Assembly (NCBI GenBank): GCA_019828565.1
Contig: JAHDYR010000047.1
Location: 1-64,000 of the forward strand
Direction of reading: 5' to 3'
DNA from: Carpediemonas membranifera
Taxonomy: Eukaryota > Fornicata
Length of the DNA: 64,000 bases
Under the pieces are notes generated by a model. It searched no databases. It saw only the letters and a program-made list of their open reading frames with translations, and was not told the origin of the DNA. Below are positions 37,592-45,840 of this stretch, in pieces. The position numbers and the translations under genes are program-made. How positions within the stretch are numbered: the first letter of the stretch is position 1; every line of letters starts with the position of its first letter.

Positions 37592-38084
37592 TGCTTCTTG
37601 TTTAAACGTGGATTGAAAGTGAGTTTCTTGCAAGAAAAAAAAATTGAGGTCACATCTGATCAGAAAAATCTCATGGTAACGATCTACCAGCTACCTTCCC
37701 AGCCAGACTACTAGTTCTTGGTCCCTGCTTCTGAAGGTACGTTAGAGTGGTCCGATCGTCTGACCCGATCTTATCATTCTTGGCTGTGCCGCGCTGCATG
37801 TTTTGCTCCCTCAACTCGGATGGCGTGAGGGTTGTATCATATATATATGTATATAGGCGTGCTTCAGGCCGGCCATCTTACCCGATGATGCAATGGCAGT
37901 CAGAGGCTCCACCTGCTGTCTCAGAGGGTAGGGGGTATCGGCATCAGAAACAAGTGGTTCGCGGAGATTAATTGGGATGAGATGCTGTGGTGTAGTGCAG
38001 CAGCTTAACAAATGTCTAGGTCTCTCCCGTGTGTGGACGGCGAGGCTCATTAACGAGAGAAATGGATTGGTGATTGCCCATCTG
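37592..38084. other. Spacer between the two AK7-end/MGN units
   Basis: About 490 nt without a recognisable gene. It includes a poly-A/T tract (minus strand of 37636-37645) upstream of MGN copy 3 and an AT-rich TATATATATG stretch near 37840-37852. Confidence 0.5.
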
Positions 38085-38119
38085 CCACAGGAAACGGGGA
38101 TCCTGATGAGGAGATGTAA
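38085..38119 (+). pseudogene. Fragment of the AK7 3' end (duplicated)
   Basis: Repeats the last codons of AK7 (TGNGDPDEEM and stop, against TGNGYPDEEM in the gene) and the following GTCATGAGGTGATG. Upstream of it the AK7 sequence is not present, so this is a remnant of a segmental duplication that also copied the downstream MGN-peptide gene. Confidence 0.8.
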
Positions 38120-38316
38120 AGCCAGGGTCATGAGGTGATGACTTCATGGAGCCGCTGTGAGCTGGTCATAGCACTGGCCTTCTTGGTTCTGTATCTTGAG
38201 AATAGTAATGCAACGATCTTGGAGCTTTCAGGAGAAAGGCGCGAATAGTGATGAATTACAAAGGTCTACTTTACTTCCTACGCACTGAATCCTCATTCAT
38301 TCATCATCTTTCAGAT

Positions 38317-38424
38317 TTAGAGTGAGCCTTCATCAGGGGTCTCTTCATTTTCGCTATGATCCAGTATAGAACCCGGCGTTCCAGTAGGAATGCCGGAACC
38401 ACCGGTATTTCCAGAGTTTCCCAT
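38317..38424 (-). CDS. MGN peptide, copy 2 (35 residues)
   Basis: MGNSGNTGGSGIPTGTP followed by GSILDHSENEETPDEGSL. The N-terminal 17 residues and the acidic tail are identical to copy 1. On its coding strand the 42-nt repeat with TATAAA lies about 40-80 nt upstream, a plausible promoter. It is convergent with the AK7-end fragment. Function unknown. Confidence 0.55.
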   Translation of the reverse strand: MGNSGNTGGSGIPTGTPGSILDHSENEETPDEGSL

Positions 38425-38462
38425 CGTTTTCTTCGATTGTGCAGGATAGCAATCTCGATCTT

Positions 38463-38504
38463 GTGCTATTGAAGGGTCAAACAATGTGTTTATACTGCGC
38501 AACA
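38463..38504 (-). repeat. Dispersed 42-nt repeat, copy upstream of MGN copy 2 and left of Fanzor-2
   Basis: Same 42 nt as 14136-14177; its TGTT-end half (38480-38504) forms a direct repeat with 40051-40075, the two copies enclosing the Fanzor-2 gene. Homology stops exactly at 38504 (CAACA, plus strand). Confidence 0.75.
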
Positions 38505-38784
38505 CTGCCCTGTCTCCCTCCTACTCACGTCTTAAGTCGGTAGGGAGATCGTATTCTCCAGGGCTTCCACAAAGCGTCTTCTTCGTGGACGTCAGCACAG
38601 CTGCAAACATCACAATCGCTCACACGTCATCTCATTGTCTTCTATTCCACATTAAATTCACTTCTACACTTGTATAGGCTGGTAATGGTGTTCATCGTCG
38701 GCTCTATATGTGTGCGTCTGGGCAATTGCAGACGGAGTGGAGACGTTGAGTGGCCTCATCAGCCACTTCAACGGGGAGTACTCG
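38505..38784. other. Leader region of Fanzor-2
   Basis: No separate gene. The Fanzor-2 frame is open from 38710 (GTG) without an ATG until 38785. A GT...AG stretch ending near 38732 (GGGCAATTGCAG) might be an intron end, so an upstream exon cannot be excluded. Confidence 0.35.
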
Positions 38785-40137
38785 ATGTCGCTCCGCCAGC
38801 CTCGCCTCGTGCCGATCGTGCCCATGGCCCCCGTCCGACCGGGCTTCATGGCCTACGGTGAAACGATGGGCCAACTGAACGAGAACTTCTGCCATCGTGT
38901 GGGAATTAATCCCACACTCCCACACGCCACCAAACCGTTGACAGAAGAGCAGGAGGAACAATACCAGAACAACCCAAGGTCAATGGGCCGTCTGCTCAGC
39001 CTGAGTACTGATGGGGTCTGTGTGGCGGTGACGGTTAAGCGAGGCGGCCGCTATCGGCCACAACATGATGCGAGCATGCCTGTTCGAAAGCGAGCGAAAT
39101 GGCGGGAGAAAGAGCGCCCCCGACTCGGGACCAATAATGCCGAGGCTCCGCCCGCGCCGGATCCTGATGCCCACCTCATGGGGTTCGACCCGGGCGCGAG
39201 GTCCATCGGAGGGTATTACATCAGGCACCCCGATGGCACCACCAGCTCCGGCGTCCTTCCAAAGTGCGGATACACTAAGACGCCAAGTTTCGGCTTTGAT
39301 ATGACGGCCGCGTCGTTCAAGAGCACAAGACTAGTGAGTATCAACAACTCTATTAGGTTTGTGCTGGACAACGCGAACGACATTTTCGAGGCTGGAATGC
39401 GTAAGTCTTTCCGCCGAGTGCGCTTTGCGAACCACATCCTTCGCCAGAAGCACTTCGCCCTCTGCGGCCAACAGTTGGCTCGGGAGTTCGGTTGGCGTGG
39501 CCACCATCCCATCGCCCCCCCCATTCGCCTGAAAGTCTTCTACGGGAGCTCGGGATTCACCGCGCCTGCTGGTATGTTCATTCCTTGCGCGCCATATCGA
39601 AAGTTTGCGAGAGAGATAGTTCCCCTTCTCAAGAGGTATAGCATTGTCGTCGATCTTAACATGGTTAACGAGGATCGCACCACCGTCGTCTGCCCTCACT
39701 GCCACGCCCCCTACAAGCGAGTTCGTCCGCGTGATGACCAGCACGTTCACCCACATCGTGTGATGCTCTGCGAAAATCCACAGTGCCGTGGTGCTCAGTG
39801 GCGCGCAACAGTTCCTGATGCTCTGAATGTTGATCATCGGGACAAGAGTGCTGCAGAGACATCCTGTGGCGTTCTCTTGCCACGGAAGATGAGCTCAGTG
39901 GCTCTCCGTTCAGTCGCACATCGATCCCGCGCCTTCCAACATCATTCCAGTATCATCAATTGGCTAACCGCCAACATTCGTCTACGGACGGATGATGTTG
40001 TACAGTTTGGCACTTTGATCGTTCCTTTTAGGCCCTGTCTGGGAGGTTCGAACAATGTGTTTATACTGCGCAACAGATCTGGGACCGTTGGCTGGGACAA
40101 CTACCTTCAGCGAGGGCAACCGCCACGTCAAAGATGA
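38785..40137 (+). CDS. Fanzor-2: TnpB-like RNA-guided nuclease
   Basis: 450 residues from the ATG at 38785. RuvC-I GFDPGARSIGG (catalytic Asp about 135), Gly-rich RuvC-II region VFYGSSGFTAPAG, alternative catalytic Glu at about 296 in NEDRTTVVC, zinc ribbon CPHC...CENPQC, and RuvC-III VDHRDKSAAE (Asp about 353). The placing of Glu next to the zinc ribbon is the rearrangement described for Fanzors as against TnpB. It aligns with Fanzor-1 from PRLVPIVPMAPVRPGFM onward but lacks about 180 N-terminal residues of Fanzor-1, so it may be truncated or have an upstream exon. The frame after RuvC-III (last 90 codons) looks non-conserved and contains the 25-bp repeat. Confidence 0.82.
   Translation: MSLRQPRLVPIVPMAPVRPGFMAYGETMGQLNENFCHRVGINPTLPHATKPLTEEQEEQYQNNPRSMGRLLSLSTDGVCVAVTVKRGGRYRPQHDASMPVRKRAKWREKERPRLGTNNAEAPPAPDPDAHLMGFDPGARSIGGYYIRHPDGTTSSGVLPKCGYTKTPSFGFDMTAASFKSTRLVSINNSIRFVLDNANDIFEAGMRKSFRRVRFANHILRQKHFALCGQQLAREFGWRGHHPIAPPIRLKVFYGSSGFTAPAGMFIPCAPYRKFAREIVPLLKRYSIVVDLNMVNEDRTTVVCPHCHAPYKRVRPRDDQHVHPHRVMLCENPQCRGAQWRATVPDALNVDHRDKSAAETSCGVLLPRKMSSVALRSVAHRSRAFQHHSSIINWLTANIRLRTDDVVQFGTLIVPFRPCLGGSNNVFILRNRSGTVGWDNYLQRGQPPRQR
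39850..40050 (+). ncRNA. Candidate guide-RNA (fRNA) scaffold region of Fanzor-2
   Basis: Fanzor/TnpB guide scaffolds usually come from the 3' end of the nuclease gene up to the element's right end. Here the 200 nt between RuvC-III and the right 25-bp repeat contain a hairpin (CAACAT...ATGTTG with an inner CGTC-TACG-GACG, about 39972-40000). The call is positional; no guide was demonstrated. Confidence 0.3.
40051..40075 (-). repeat. 25-bp repeat at the right of Fanzor-2
   Basis: Direct repeat of 38480-38504. Homology ends exactly at 40075 (CAACA), as in the other copies; on the left it fades from AACAATG into a similar GGTTCG (GGGTCA in the others). Confidence 0.8.
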
Positions 40138-40256
40138 GGAGCTTGGCACTCCAGGCGGTAGTGCTGTCGCCGTATCGCGCGCCATGGACAAATACTCTGA
40201 CTGGCTGTCTGCCAGCCAACACTAAACGAGCTCTTTAAATCCGCTAACTAATCCGC

Positions 40257-41486
40257 TCACTTGAATGCCGGCACGTCCAGCGTAGACTTCTGCGCATCGC
40301 CCTGCCGCTGTTGCATGTACGCCGTGATCTCGTTGTTGTACATTGGAGTGACAAACGAGGCCGCTCTCTCCATCACAGGCAACATGGTGGTGGTGACAGG
40401 TGCCTCATTGGTGGCGGAGACCGAGAGAAGCCGGTCGTACTGGACGTGGAAGTGGGAGATGTTCTCGGGGGCGAAGAGGTTGTACGGAGGGAACTCGGTG
40501 AGCGAAAGCATGCCGGAGACGGAAATGCCGGGTGCCACCATGCGAGTCAGGTTGAAGCAGGCGATCTGCGCAGTTTTGCGCTTGAAACGACGGAGGACCT
40601 TATGCATGACCTTCTCTTTCACTCCAGTTGCCTTGTGGTGTTGCCTCAGACGCTGCACAGTGACCATGCCGGCGTCGAGCAGTTTAGCCTCCAACGCCTC
40701 ACAGACTTCCTGGCCGAGGTGCATGGGGATGTCGGGCCGGTTGGCAGTCAGCAGGAGGAGGGAGAAGCCGAGCAGGTTGGGCAGGCTGAAGAGGAATCGG
40801 CCTCTAGGATCGTCGTCCAGGCGCTGAAGGTTTGCGTGGATAGAGAGCTCGTCATTCCAAGCAAGTCTGAGGTCGAGGACCTTGAGGTACGTCTTGACTA
40901 GCTCTACGCGGCTGTCCTGGTTCCTTCCGACGGCCCTGCCCATCCGGTCCATTGGGAGTTGGACGTCAGACTTGCCACGGTTCGCACGGTCGGTTTCTAC
41001 AATCTGCATGTAGGCCACAGCGTTCTTGAGGTATATCTCGCGGTGGATGTTGCAGAAAAGAGAGTATCCGAGAAGGGCGGCGGCGACGGACCTACCGACG
41101 TCAGACCGAGAGAAACCGACGCCAAATTTGCTAGTGGTCATGTCGTCGGTGAGGGAGAGAAGCTTAAGCATGTTTGGATTGAGATTATCGTTGCCAACGG
41201 ACGAGTCGACGGAGGGTAGGAAAGAGTGTTGCATTGAAACATCGTCGTCTTGTTCGTCCGCCTCCATTGGATAATCCTCTTCCATTGCATCATCTTCGTA
41301 CTGAGGAACAGGTACATGTTCATCTAAATCGGCACCTGCGCTTGCACTTGGTAGAATCGAAAGATCGACGGGGTTGAGAGCATCCTGCTCCATGTCCTCA
41401 TCCTCCTCCATCGCATTCTCACTCTTCCATGTTCCCGAAGCATATTCTGGCGGTACTATGATGCAATCGCTCGGATCGGGGTCCAT
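40257..41486 (-). CDS. Hypothetical protein with acidic N-terminus (409 residues)
   Basis: From the ATG at 41486 (MDPDPSDCIIVPPE). The first 100 residues are very acidic (MEEDEDMEQDA, YEDDAMEEDYPMEADEQDDD). The remainder is a predicted helical domain with LRLAWNDELSIHANLQRL, FLFSLPNLLGFSLLLLTANRPD and a basic VMHKVLRRFKRKTAQIACFNLTRM. No family recognised. The frame is open to 41549 with only a GTG, so a short upstream exon is possible. Convergent with Fanzor-2 (120 bp). Confidence 0.65.
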   Translation of the reverse strand: MDPDPSDCIIVPPEYASGTWKSENAMEEDEDMEQDALNPVDLSILPSASAGADLDEHVPVPQYEDDAMEEDYPMEADEQDDDVSMQHSFLPSVDSSVGNDNLNPNMLKLLSLTDDMTTSKFGVGFSRSDVGRSVAAALLGYSLFCNIHREIYLKNAVAYMQIVETDRANRGKSDVQLPMDRMGRAVGRNQDSRVELVKTYLKVLDLRLAWNDELSIHANLQRLDDDPRGRFLFSLPNLLGFSLLLLTANRPDIPMHLGQEVCEALEAKLLDAGMVTVQRLRQHHKATGVKEKVMHKVLRRFKRKTAQIACFNLTRMVAPGISVSGMLSLTEFPPYNLFAPENISHFHVQYDRLLSVSATNEAPVTTTMLPVMERAASFVTPMYNNEITAYMQQRQGDAQKSTLDVPAFK

Positions 41487-41767
41487 AGGCGCCGTCGTCT
41501 TTTGGTCGCGACTCTGAACAGTCGAGGCGACGACAGCCGAAGATTCCACAAAACTGAAGATAGCGGAACGCTCATGAGGAATTTAGAGGGTAGCTAGACA
41601 CCCGCGCATCTTTTCAAAAATTTTTGGATCGAAATTCCATCAGGATGCGGATGATAATGAGCCCATCATTCGAGTTTAATTATTTATGGGAGATAACGGC
41701 TAGTAAAAATAAGGAATATGTACACAGGTAACTGGCGTACCGCACGCCTAGGCGTTTTGGGCGGAAA

Positions 41768-42568
41768 CTACAGCCTACGGCGCTGGATCATCGCCTCCGC
41801 CATCGTGCGACTTCTACTAATCAAATGATCCTTCTTACACGCAGCCTCGAGACTAGTTCTCATCGGGCTATCCAAGGCGAACCTTTTGGACGGGCTTGAG
41901 TCCATCCCCAGGAATGAACCGAGCCCCATGAGTGGCGTCGGCTGGGAAGCAGGCCGGGGGTGTGTAGGCAGACTTGCGGGCGCTGAGGAGGTAGTACAGG
42001 GCTGAGAGAAGGTTGGGAGCTCGGATGGGCCCCAGCCGCAGTCAGGGAGGCCTGAGGCAGCGATGGCTTGGCGAGTGTGGAGCTCGAAGAGTGCTTCACG
42101 GGCAGCTTCAGCGGCCTTATGGGAAGAGCAGTAGCTACTAGTGGGTATGGGCTTCATACTTGGCGGAGAAACCGACTTGGCCCGCTTCAGAGGGGGTCTT
42201 GTCTTGTCTCTCATACTCTTGTCAGCACCATGCTTGGGGGCACGCCGCAGCATACCATCGATCCTGAGCTGCTTCCTAACTACCTGCTTTGGGGTGTAAT
42301 CGGCAGCTATCTCGCTCATGAGATCTGTGGAGCTCGGTCCAGAAGTCCGTGCTTCTTTTGCCGCCTTCTGGGCTCTGAGAACGCGAACCTTCCGCTCTAG
42401 GTTGCTTATTTTCTGTTCTCCTAAGGTTTGGTTCGGTGCGTTCTCGTCCTGAGCGATCGGTTTGGACTTGAGGACTTCCATCGTGTGCCAAAAACCACCG
42501 AAATTCTTGAAGCGGCTCAGCAAAATTGCTGACGATATTTCCCAAATCCAGTCTGTTATCGGCCTCAT
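41768..42568 (-). CDS. Hypothetical basic, Ser/Pro-rich protein
   Basis: 266 residues from the ATG at 42568; an internal ATG at 42481 (MEVLKSKPIAQDENAPNQ) is equally possible. A short coiled coil (ISNLERKVRVLRAQKAAKEA) is followed by a basic, probably disordered stretch with SPPS/SSPSK sites (RAKSVSPPSMKP, MDSSPSKRFALDSPMR), reminiscent of cell-cycle kinase substrates. No domain recognised. Divergent from the ACF1-like gene (214 bp). Confidence 0.55.
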   Translation of the reverse strand: MRPITDWIWEISSAILLSRFKNFGGFWHTMEVLKSKPIAQDENAPNQTLGEQKISNLERKVRVLRAQKAAKEARTSGPSSTDLMSEIAADYTPKQVVRKQLRIDGMLRRAPKHGADKSMRDKTRPPLKRAKSVSPPSMKPIPTSSYCSSHKAAEAAREALFELHTRQAIAASGLPDCGWGPSELPTFSQPCTTSSAPASLPTHPRPASQPTPLMGLGSFLGMDSSPSKRFALDSPMRTSLEAACKKDHLISRSRTMAEAMIQRRRL

Positions 42569-42781
42569 ACAGCCATCGTCCACGAGATCTCCCCTCTCTC
42601 AGTGGTCAGCGACCCTTTAGGTCGAACCACCCCCACGCGCTGCCGACCCTGGATCGTTACGCCAACGACATGCCCGCAGGCCCCCACACAATCCTCTGTT
42701 ATACTCGCGGATATGCCAGGCAATCATGCATGACTCGCTGGCGACTCGCACCCTTGTGTTTTGGACGGCGCGCGAACGAAG

Positions 42782-45514
42782 ATGCCTATCAAGGACGGCA
42801 AGGACGTTCCGTTAGCACCAAAGCCAGTGAACTTGAAGGTAGGAGAGAATGTTTACATCATGCCAGAGACCAACGAGGTCTTCAGGACGTATTCCGAGTA
42901 CATTGCTCGGCGAGACATGTATTTCGACACCGTTTTCATGTGCAAATACACTAGGAAGAACGGAATGACGTACCCCGAGGCCTACGAGTCGGAGCGGAAC
43001 TTTGCCAGGAAGGTATCATCCATGCCGAAGCCCGTTTTGAGAGAAATCTGCAAGAAGGCCCATCTATCCACGCTGAGCACGCAGGACCTCGTCACAGACA
43101 TCACGACGCACCTCTCCACGTGCCTATACGAGCACCAGCTGGCCTACGTCTTCGTCCCTGGCGAGAAGGGCCCCGTTGCACTGCCATGCACGGTCACCAC
43201 TCCCGGCTTGACCCGCAAGGCTTCCAAGACAGTCAAGCTGACCCCTGAAACAGACCCCAACAAGCGCGCTCGGGTCGAAACTCTGGCTAAGAAGCGCCTC
43301 TCCAAGACTAAGACTCAACCGACAGTCGAGCCGGCCCCGACGGTCGAGTTCGAGGTGACTAGAGACAAGGTGTTCATTGACGAGCACGCAGCAGAGACTA
43401 AGGAGCACATCAGAGGCGTGCTGCGTCTTGTTACCCGCAAGACTGATGCCAAGACCGCTGGCGTCGTTGTCCCGCGCTATCGACGCCTATTCGACCTCCC
43501 TGAGCCACCCAAGGTCCTCCCAGCCATCGTTACTAAGCCCCGCAAGGCACGCCAGCAGACTCTCGAGGCTGCCCTGTTCGGCGCTCAGGCCAAGCTCGCT
43601 CGCAGCGGCGACGGCAGCAAGACGAGCGCTCCGAAGACCGACAGCACCTATCCCATGCCTGACGAGCTGCTCGAAGACAAGGACAAGACCCTGGACCGCA
43701 CCCAGTGGGTCAAAGACATGGTCTCACCAGACCTGAAGCTCAGCGGGGCAGACGTTAGCGCGCTGATGACGGTTGCCGACTTTGTAGCGAACTTTGGCAG
43801 CAGGATCAGGTTCAGAGCGTCAGAGTTGGATGATCTCGTCAAAACTCTCACATTCACCCCCTCGACCGGCCAGCTGTTCAACGACCAGGTGAGCCCAGAC
43901 CTCTACGGCATCGTCACGGGCGTCACCAGCCTCATGCTCAACGAGGGCGAGTTCTTTGACGACCCCGACTCGGATGTGGAGTCGACCATGCCTCACAAGC
44001 GGGTCAAGGTCGAGAGGGACAACAAGGACGACGAGGAGGAGGAGGAGGATGGTGATGATGAAGAAGAAGAGGACGACGATGAGGTCGATGAGACGGACTC
44101 TGACGCCCCTGCTGCCCGGCCGCCGCCCAGGAAGAGCACCCGCCTCGCATCTCTTACACGGTTCGCTAACGAGCACATTGCCGAGCTTTATGCCCCCCGT
44201 GCCCGCCGTTCCGCAGCGCAGGCCGCCTCCCTTAAGATGCAGGGAACGATTGCCGACGATGACGGCGGAGACGAGTACCAATTCAGCGACCAGTCTGAGG
44301 AGAGTGCATCTGACACACTCTTGGAGGACGAGCTGGCCCCCTACCTGCGGAGATCAACACGGCTCAAGACGGCGAAGCAAGTGGAGAGCGAGAGCGAAGA
44401 GGAAGAGGAAGAGGAGGACGAAGAAGTCAAGCCCAAGGCGGAGAAGCACCGCCCACGACCACTGGCGGGTACGCTGAAGTTTAGACAAGAGTTCGGGTCG
44501 AGCGATATTGATTGGATCACAACCTGGTGGGAGTATCTCTCGGAGATTGAGCAATCTCAGGGTCTGCTCGATGATGATCTCCAGTGGCTCAAGGAAACAA
44601 TCATATTCATGACCGCTTGCCAGAAACGGAAGTCCCGTGACCGTGATAACAACCCGATGTTCATTGCCACACGTCTCGTTGACTTGCCGATGTCTGACCG
44701 ACTCAAGCTGATTAAGGTGCTTGTCAATGAGATGAGTCTGACTGAGAATGTCAGGACAATGCTCAAGGACGTCCAGGACGACGTTGAGCGTCTCAAGAAG
44801 GCTCTACACAGTGTCAAGCTCTCCAAACGGAAGCGCGTTAAGGAGCTGACCGCCGGCGAGGATTCACAGAGCGCGCGTGAGAAGACCGCGCTACTCTCCC
44901 AACTTGAGGATATTGACAAGCAGATGGGCAGTCTCCAAGCCCGCATTGACGCGGGCCAGGGAAGCGAGTCGATGGTGACCCGCCTGGGGCGTCTTGAGAC
45001 CAAGAAGCTCAGGGTTAATGAAGATCTGCAGAACGTCATCTCCAAGGCCGCTAAGCGCGCTGAGAAGGTCGAGGCCGAGCTTGAGCGAGAGGAAGAGAGT
45101 CTCGCTGCCCAACTCAAACGTGCTGTGAGTCGCAGCACATCACACTTGGGCCAGGACCGCAGGTTCGGGTCATACTGGCTCTCGCCCCTCGTGCCCGGCG
45201 CCCTCCTCACCATGAACGCCGAGCTTGAATGGGGTGTGGTGGATGTGGCCGACCTTTTGGCGTACTGCGACGAGCGGGGGCGTCGTGAGCTCAGCTTGAA
45301 GCGGCATGTCGAGAAGCATAGGGAAAGCATCGAGCTCTCTTCGCCGGCTGGTGTGGCTGGTGAGTTTGGGTTGAAGCTGAGGGTGCGGCGGCCTGATGCT
45401 CGTACGCTCGCCCCTCCCGCAGAGAAGCCCCAGGAAGAAGAGGGGAGTGACATTGAGAACGAGAAGGGCGCCGGAGAGAAGGAGGAGAGCCAGGGTGATG
45501 TTGATATGGAGTAA
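42782..45514 (+). CDS. ACF1/BAZ1-like chromatin remodelling subunit (WAC, DDT, WHIM regions)
   Basis: 910 residues. The N-terminus contains a WAC-type domain (VYIMPETNEVFRTYSEYIARRDMYFD, CKYTRKNGMTYPEAYESE; about 20-125), then a DDT-like region (VADFVANFGSRIRF, DDLVKTLTF, QLFNDQVSPDLYGIVTGVTSLML; about 325-385), long acidic tracts, and C-terminal WHIM-like segments (RLGRLETKKLRVNEDLQ... HLGQDRRFGSYWLSP). This is the order of ISWI partner subunits ACF1/BAZ1A and WSTF. No PHD finger or bromodomain follows. The ATG at 42782 was used. Confidence 0.8.
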   Translation: MPIKDGKDVPLAPKPVNLKVGENVYIMPETNEVFRTYSEYIARRDMYFDTVFMCKYTRKNGMTYPEAYESERNFARKVSSMPKPVLREICKKAHLSTLSTQDLVTDITTHLSTCLYEHQLAYVFVPGEKGPVALPCTVTTPGLTRKASKTVKLTPETDPNKRARVETLAKKRLSKTKTQPTVEPAPTVEFEVTRDKVFIDEHAAETKEHIRGVLRLVTRKTDAKTAGVVVPRYRRLFDLPEPPKVLPAIVTKPRKARQQTLEAALFGAQAKLARSGDGSKTSAPKTDSTYPMPDELLEDKDKTLDRTQWVKDMVSPDLKLSGADVSALMTVADFVANFGSRIRFRASELDDLVKTLTFTPSTGQLFNDQVSPDLYGIVTGVTSLMLNEGEFFDDPDSDVESTMPHKRVKVERDNKDDEEEEEDGDDEEEEDDDEVDETDSDAPAARPPPRKSTRLASLTRFANEHIAELYAPRARRSAAQAASLKMQGTIADDDGGDEYQFSDQSEESASDTLLEDELAPYLRRSTRLKTAKQVESESEEEEEEEDEEVKPKAEKHRPRPLAGTLKFRQEFGSSDIDWITTWWEYLSEIEQSQGLLDDDLQWLKETIIFMTACQKRKSRDRDNNPMFIATRLVDLPMSDRLKLIKVLVNEMSLTENVRTMLKDVQDDVERLKKALHSVKLSKRKRVKELTAGEDSQSAREKTALLSQLEDIDKQMGSLQARIDAGQGSESMVTRLGRLETKKLRVNEDLQNVISKAAKRAEKVEAELEREEESLAAQLKRAVSRSTSHLGQDRRFGSYWLSPLVPGALLTMNAELEWGVVDVADLLAYCDERGRRELSLKRHVEKHRESIELSSPAGVAGEFGLKLRVRRPDARTLAPPAEKPQEEEGSDIENEKGAGEKEESQGDVDME

Positions 45515-45840
45515 AGCACGGTTTAACCAAGTTTGTTTGGGGGGTGTCCTACTGCAGCCGAGTTGCTTGGCAGAAAACGACACCTGTGTCACCGCGGTAA
45601 CAACTGGTCTGTGCCCTTTGAGGCCACCGCATGCGGCGTAGTAAGGCCAAATGACCGTACAATTCTCTCATTCCGCTACTCAACCGGCTTATGGCGTATT
45701 ATCGTAAGCGTGCAGTCGAATGGGAATCGTGGATGATTCCCGATCATGAAAGGCCGATGGCTCGAAACGTGCATGAAATCATCCCTAGTCGGCCATGATC
45801 GCCCATGAGGGAGCTCGGTTTAACCGATTTTTTAAATGAA
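45515..45840. other. Convergent intergenic region with two adjacent stem-loops
   Basis: No gene between the convergent ACF1-like and SPB4 genes. Two adjacent inverted repeats: GGGAATC/GATTCCC (45722-45728, 45735-45741) and GATCAT..GGCCGA/TCGGCC-ATGATC (45742-45757, 45789-45800). They could end the transcripts or be a small structured RNA. Confidence 0.45.

Noticed and set aside
38317-38504. Longer 62-codon version of MGN copy 2 starting in the 42-nt repeat
   Set aside because: Upstream frame is not preserved against copy 1 (different indels), whereas the part from MGN is.
7051-40137. CRISPR array or bacterial contamination
   Set aside because: No regularly spaced repeats; the TnpB-like genes are of Fanzor type, and the bacterial-like D-LDH sits among eukaryotic genes and retroelements.
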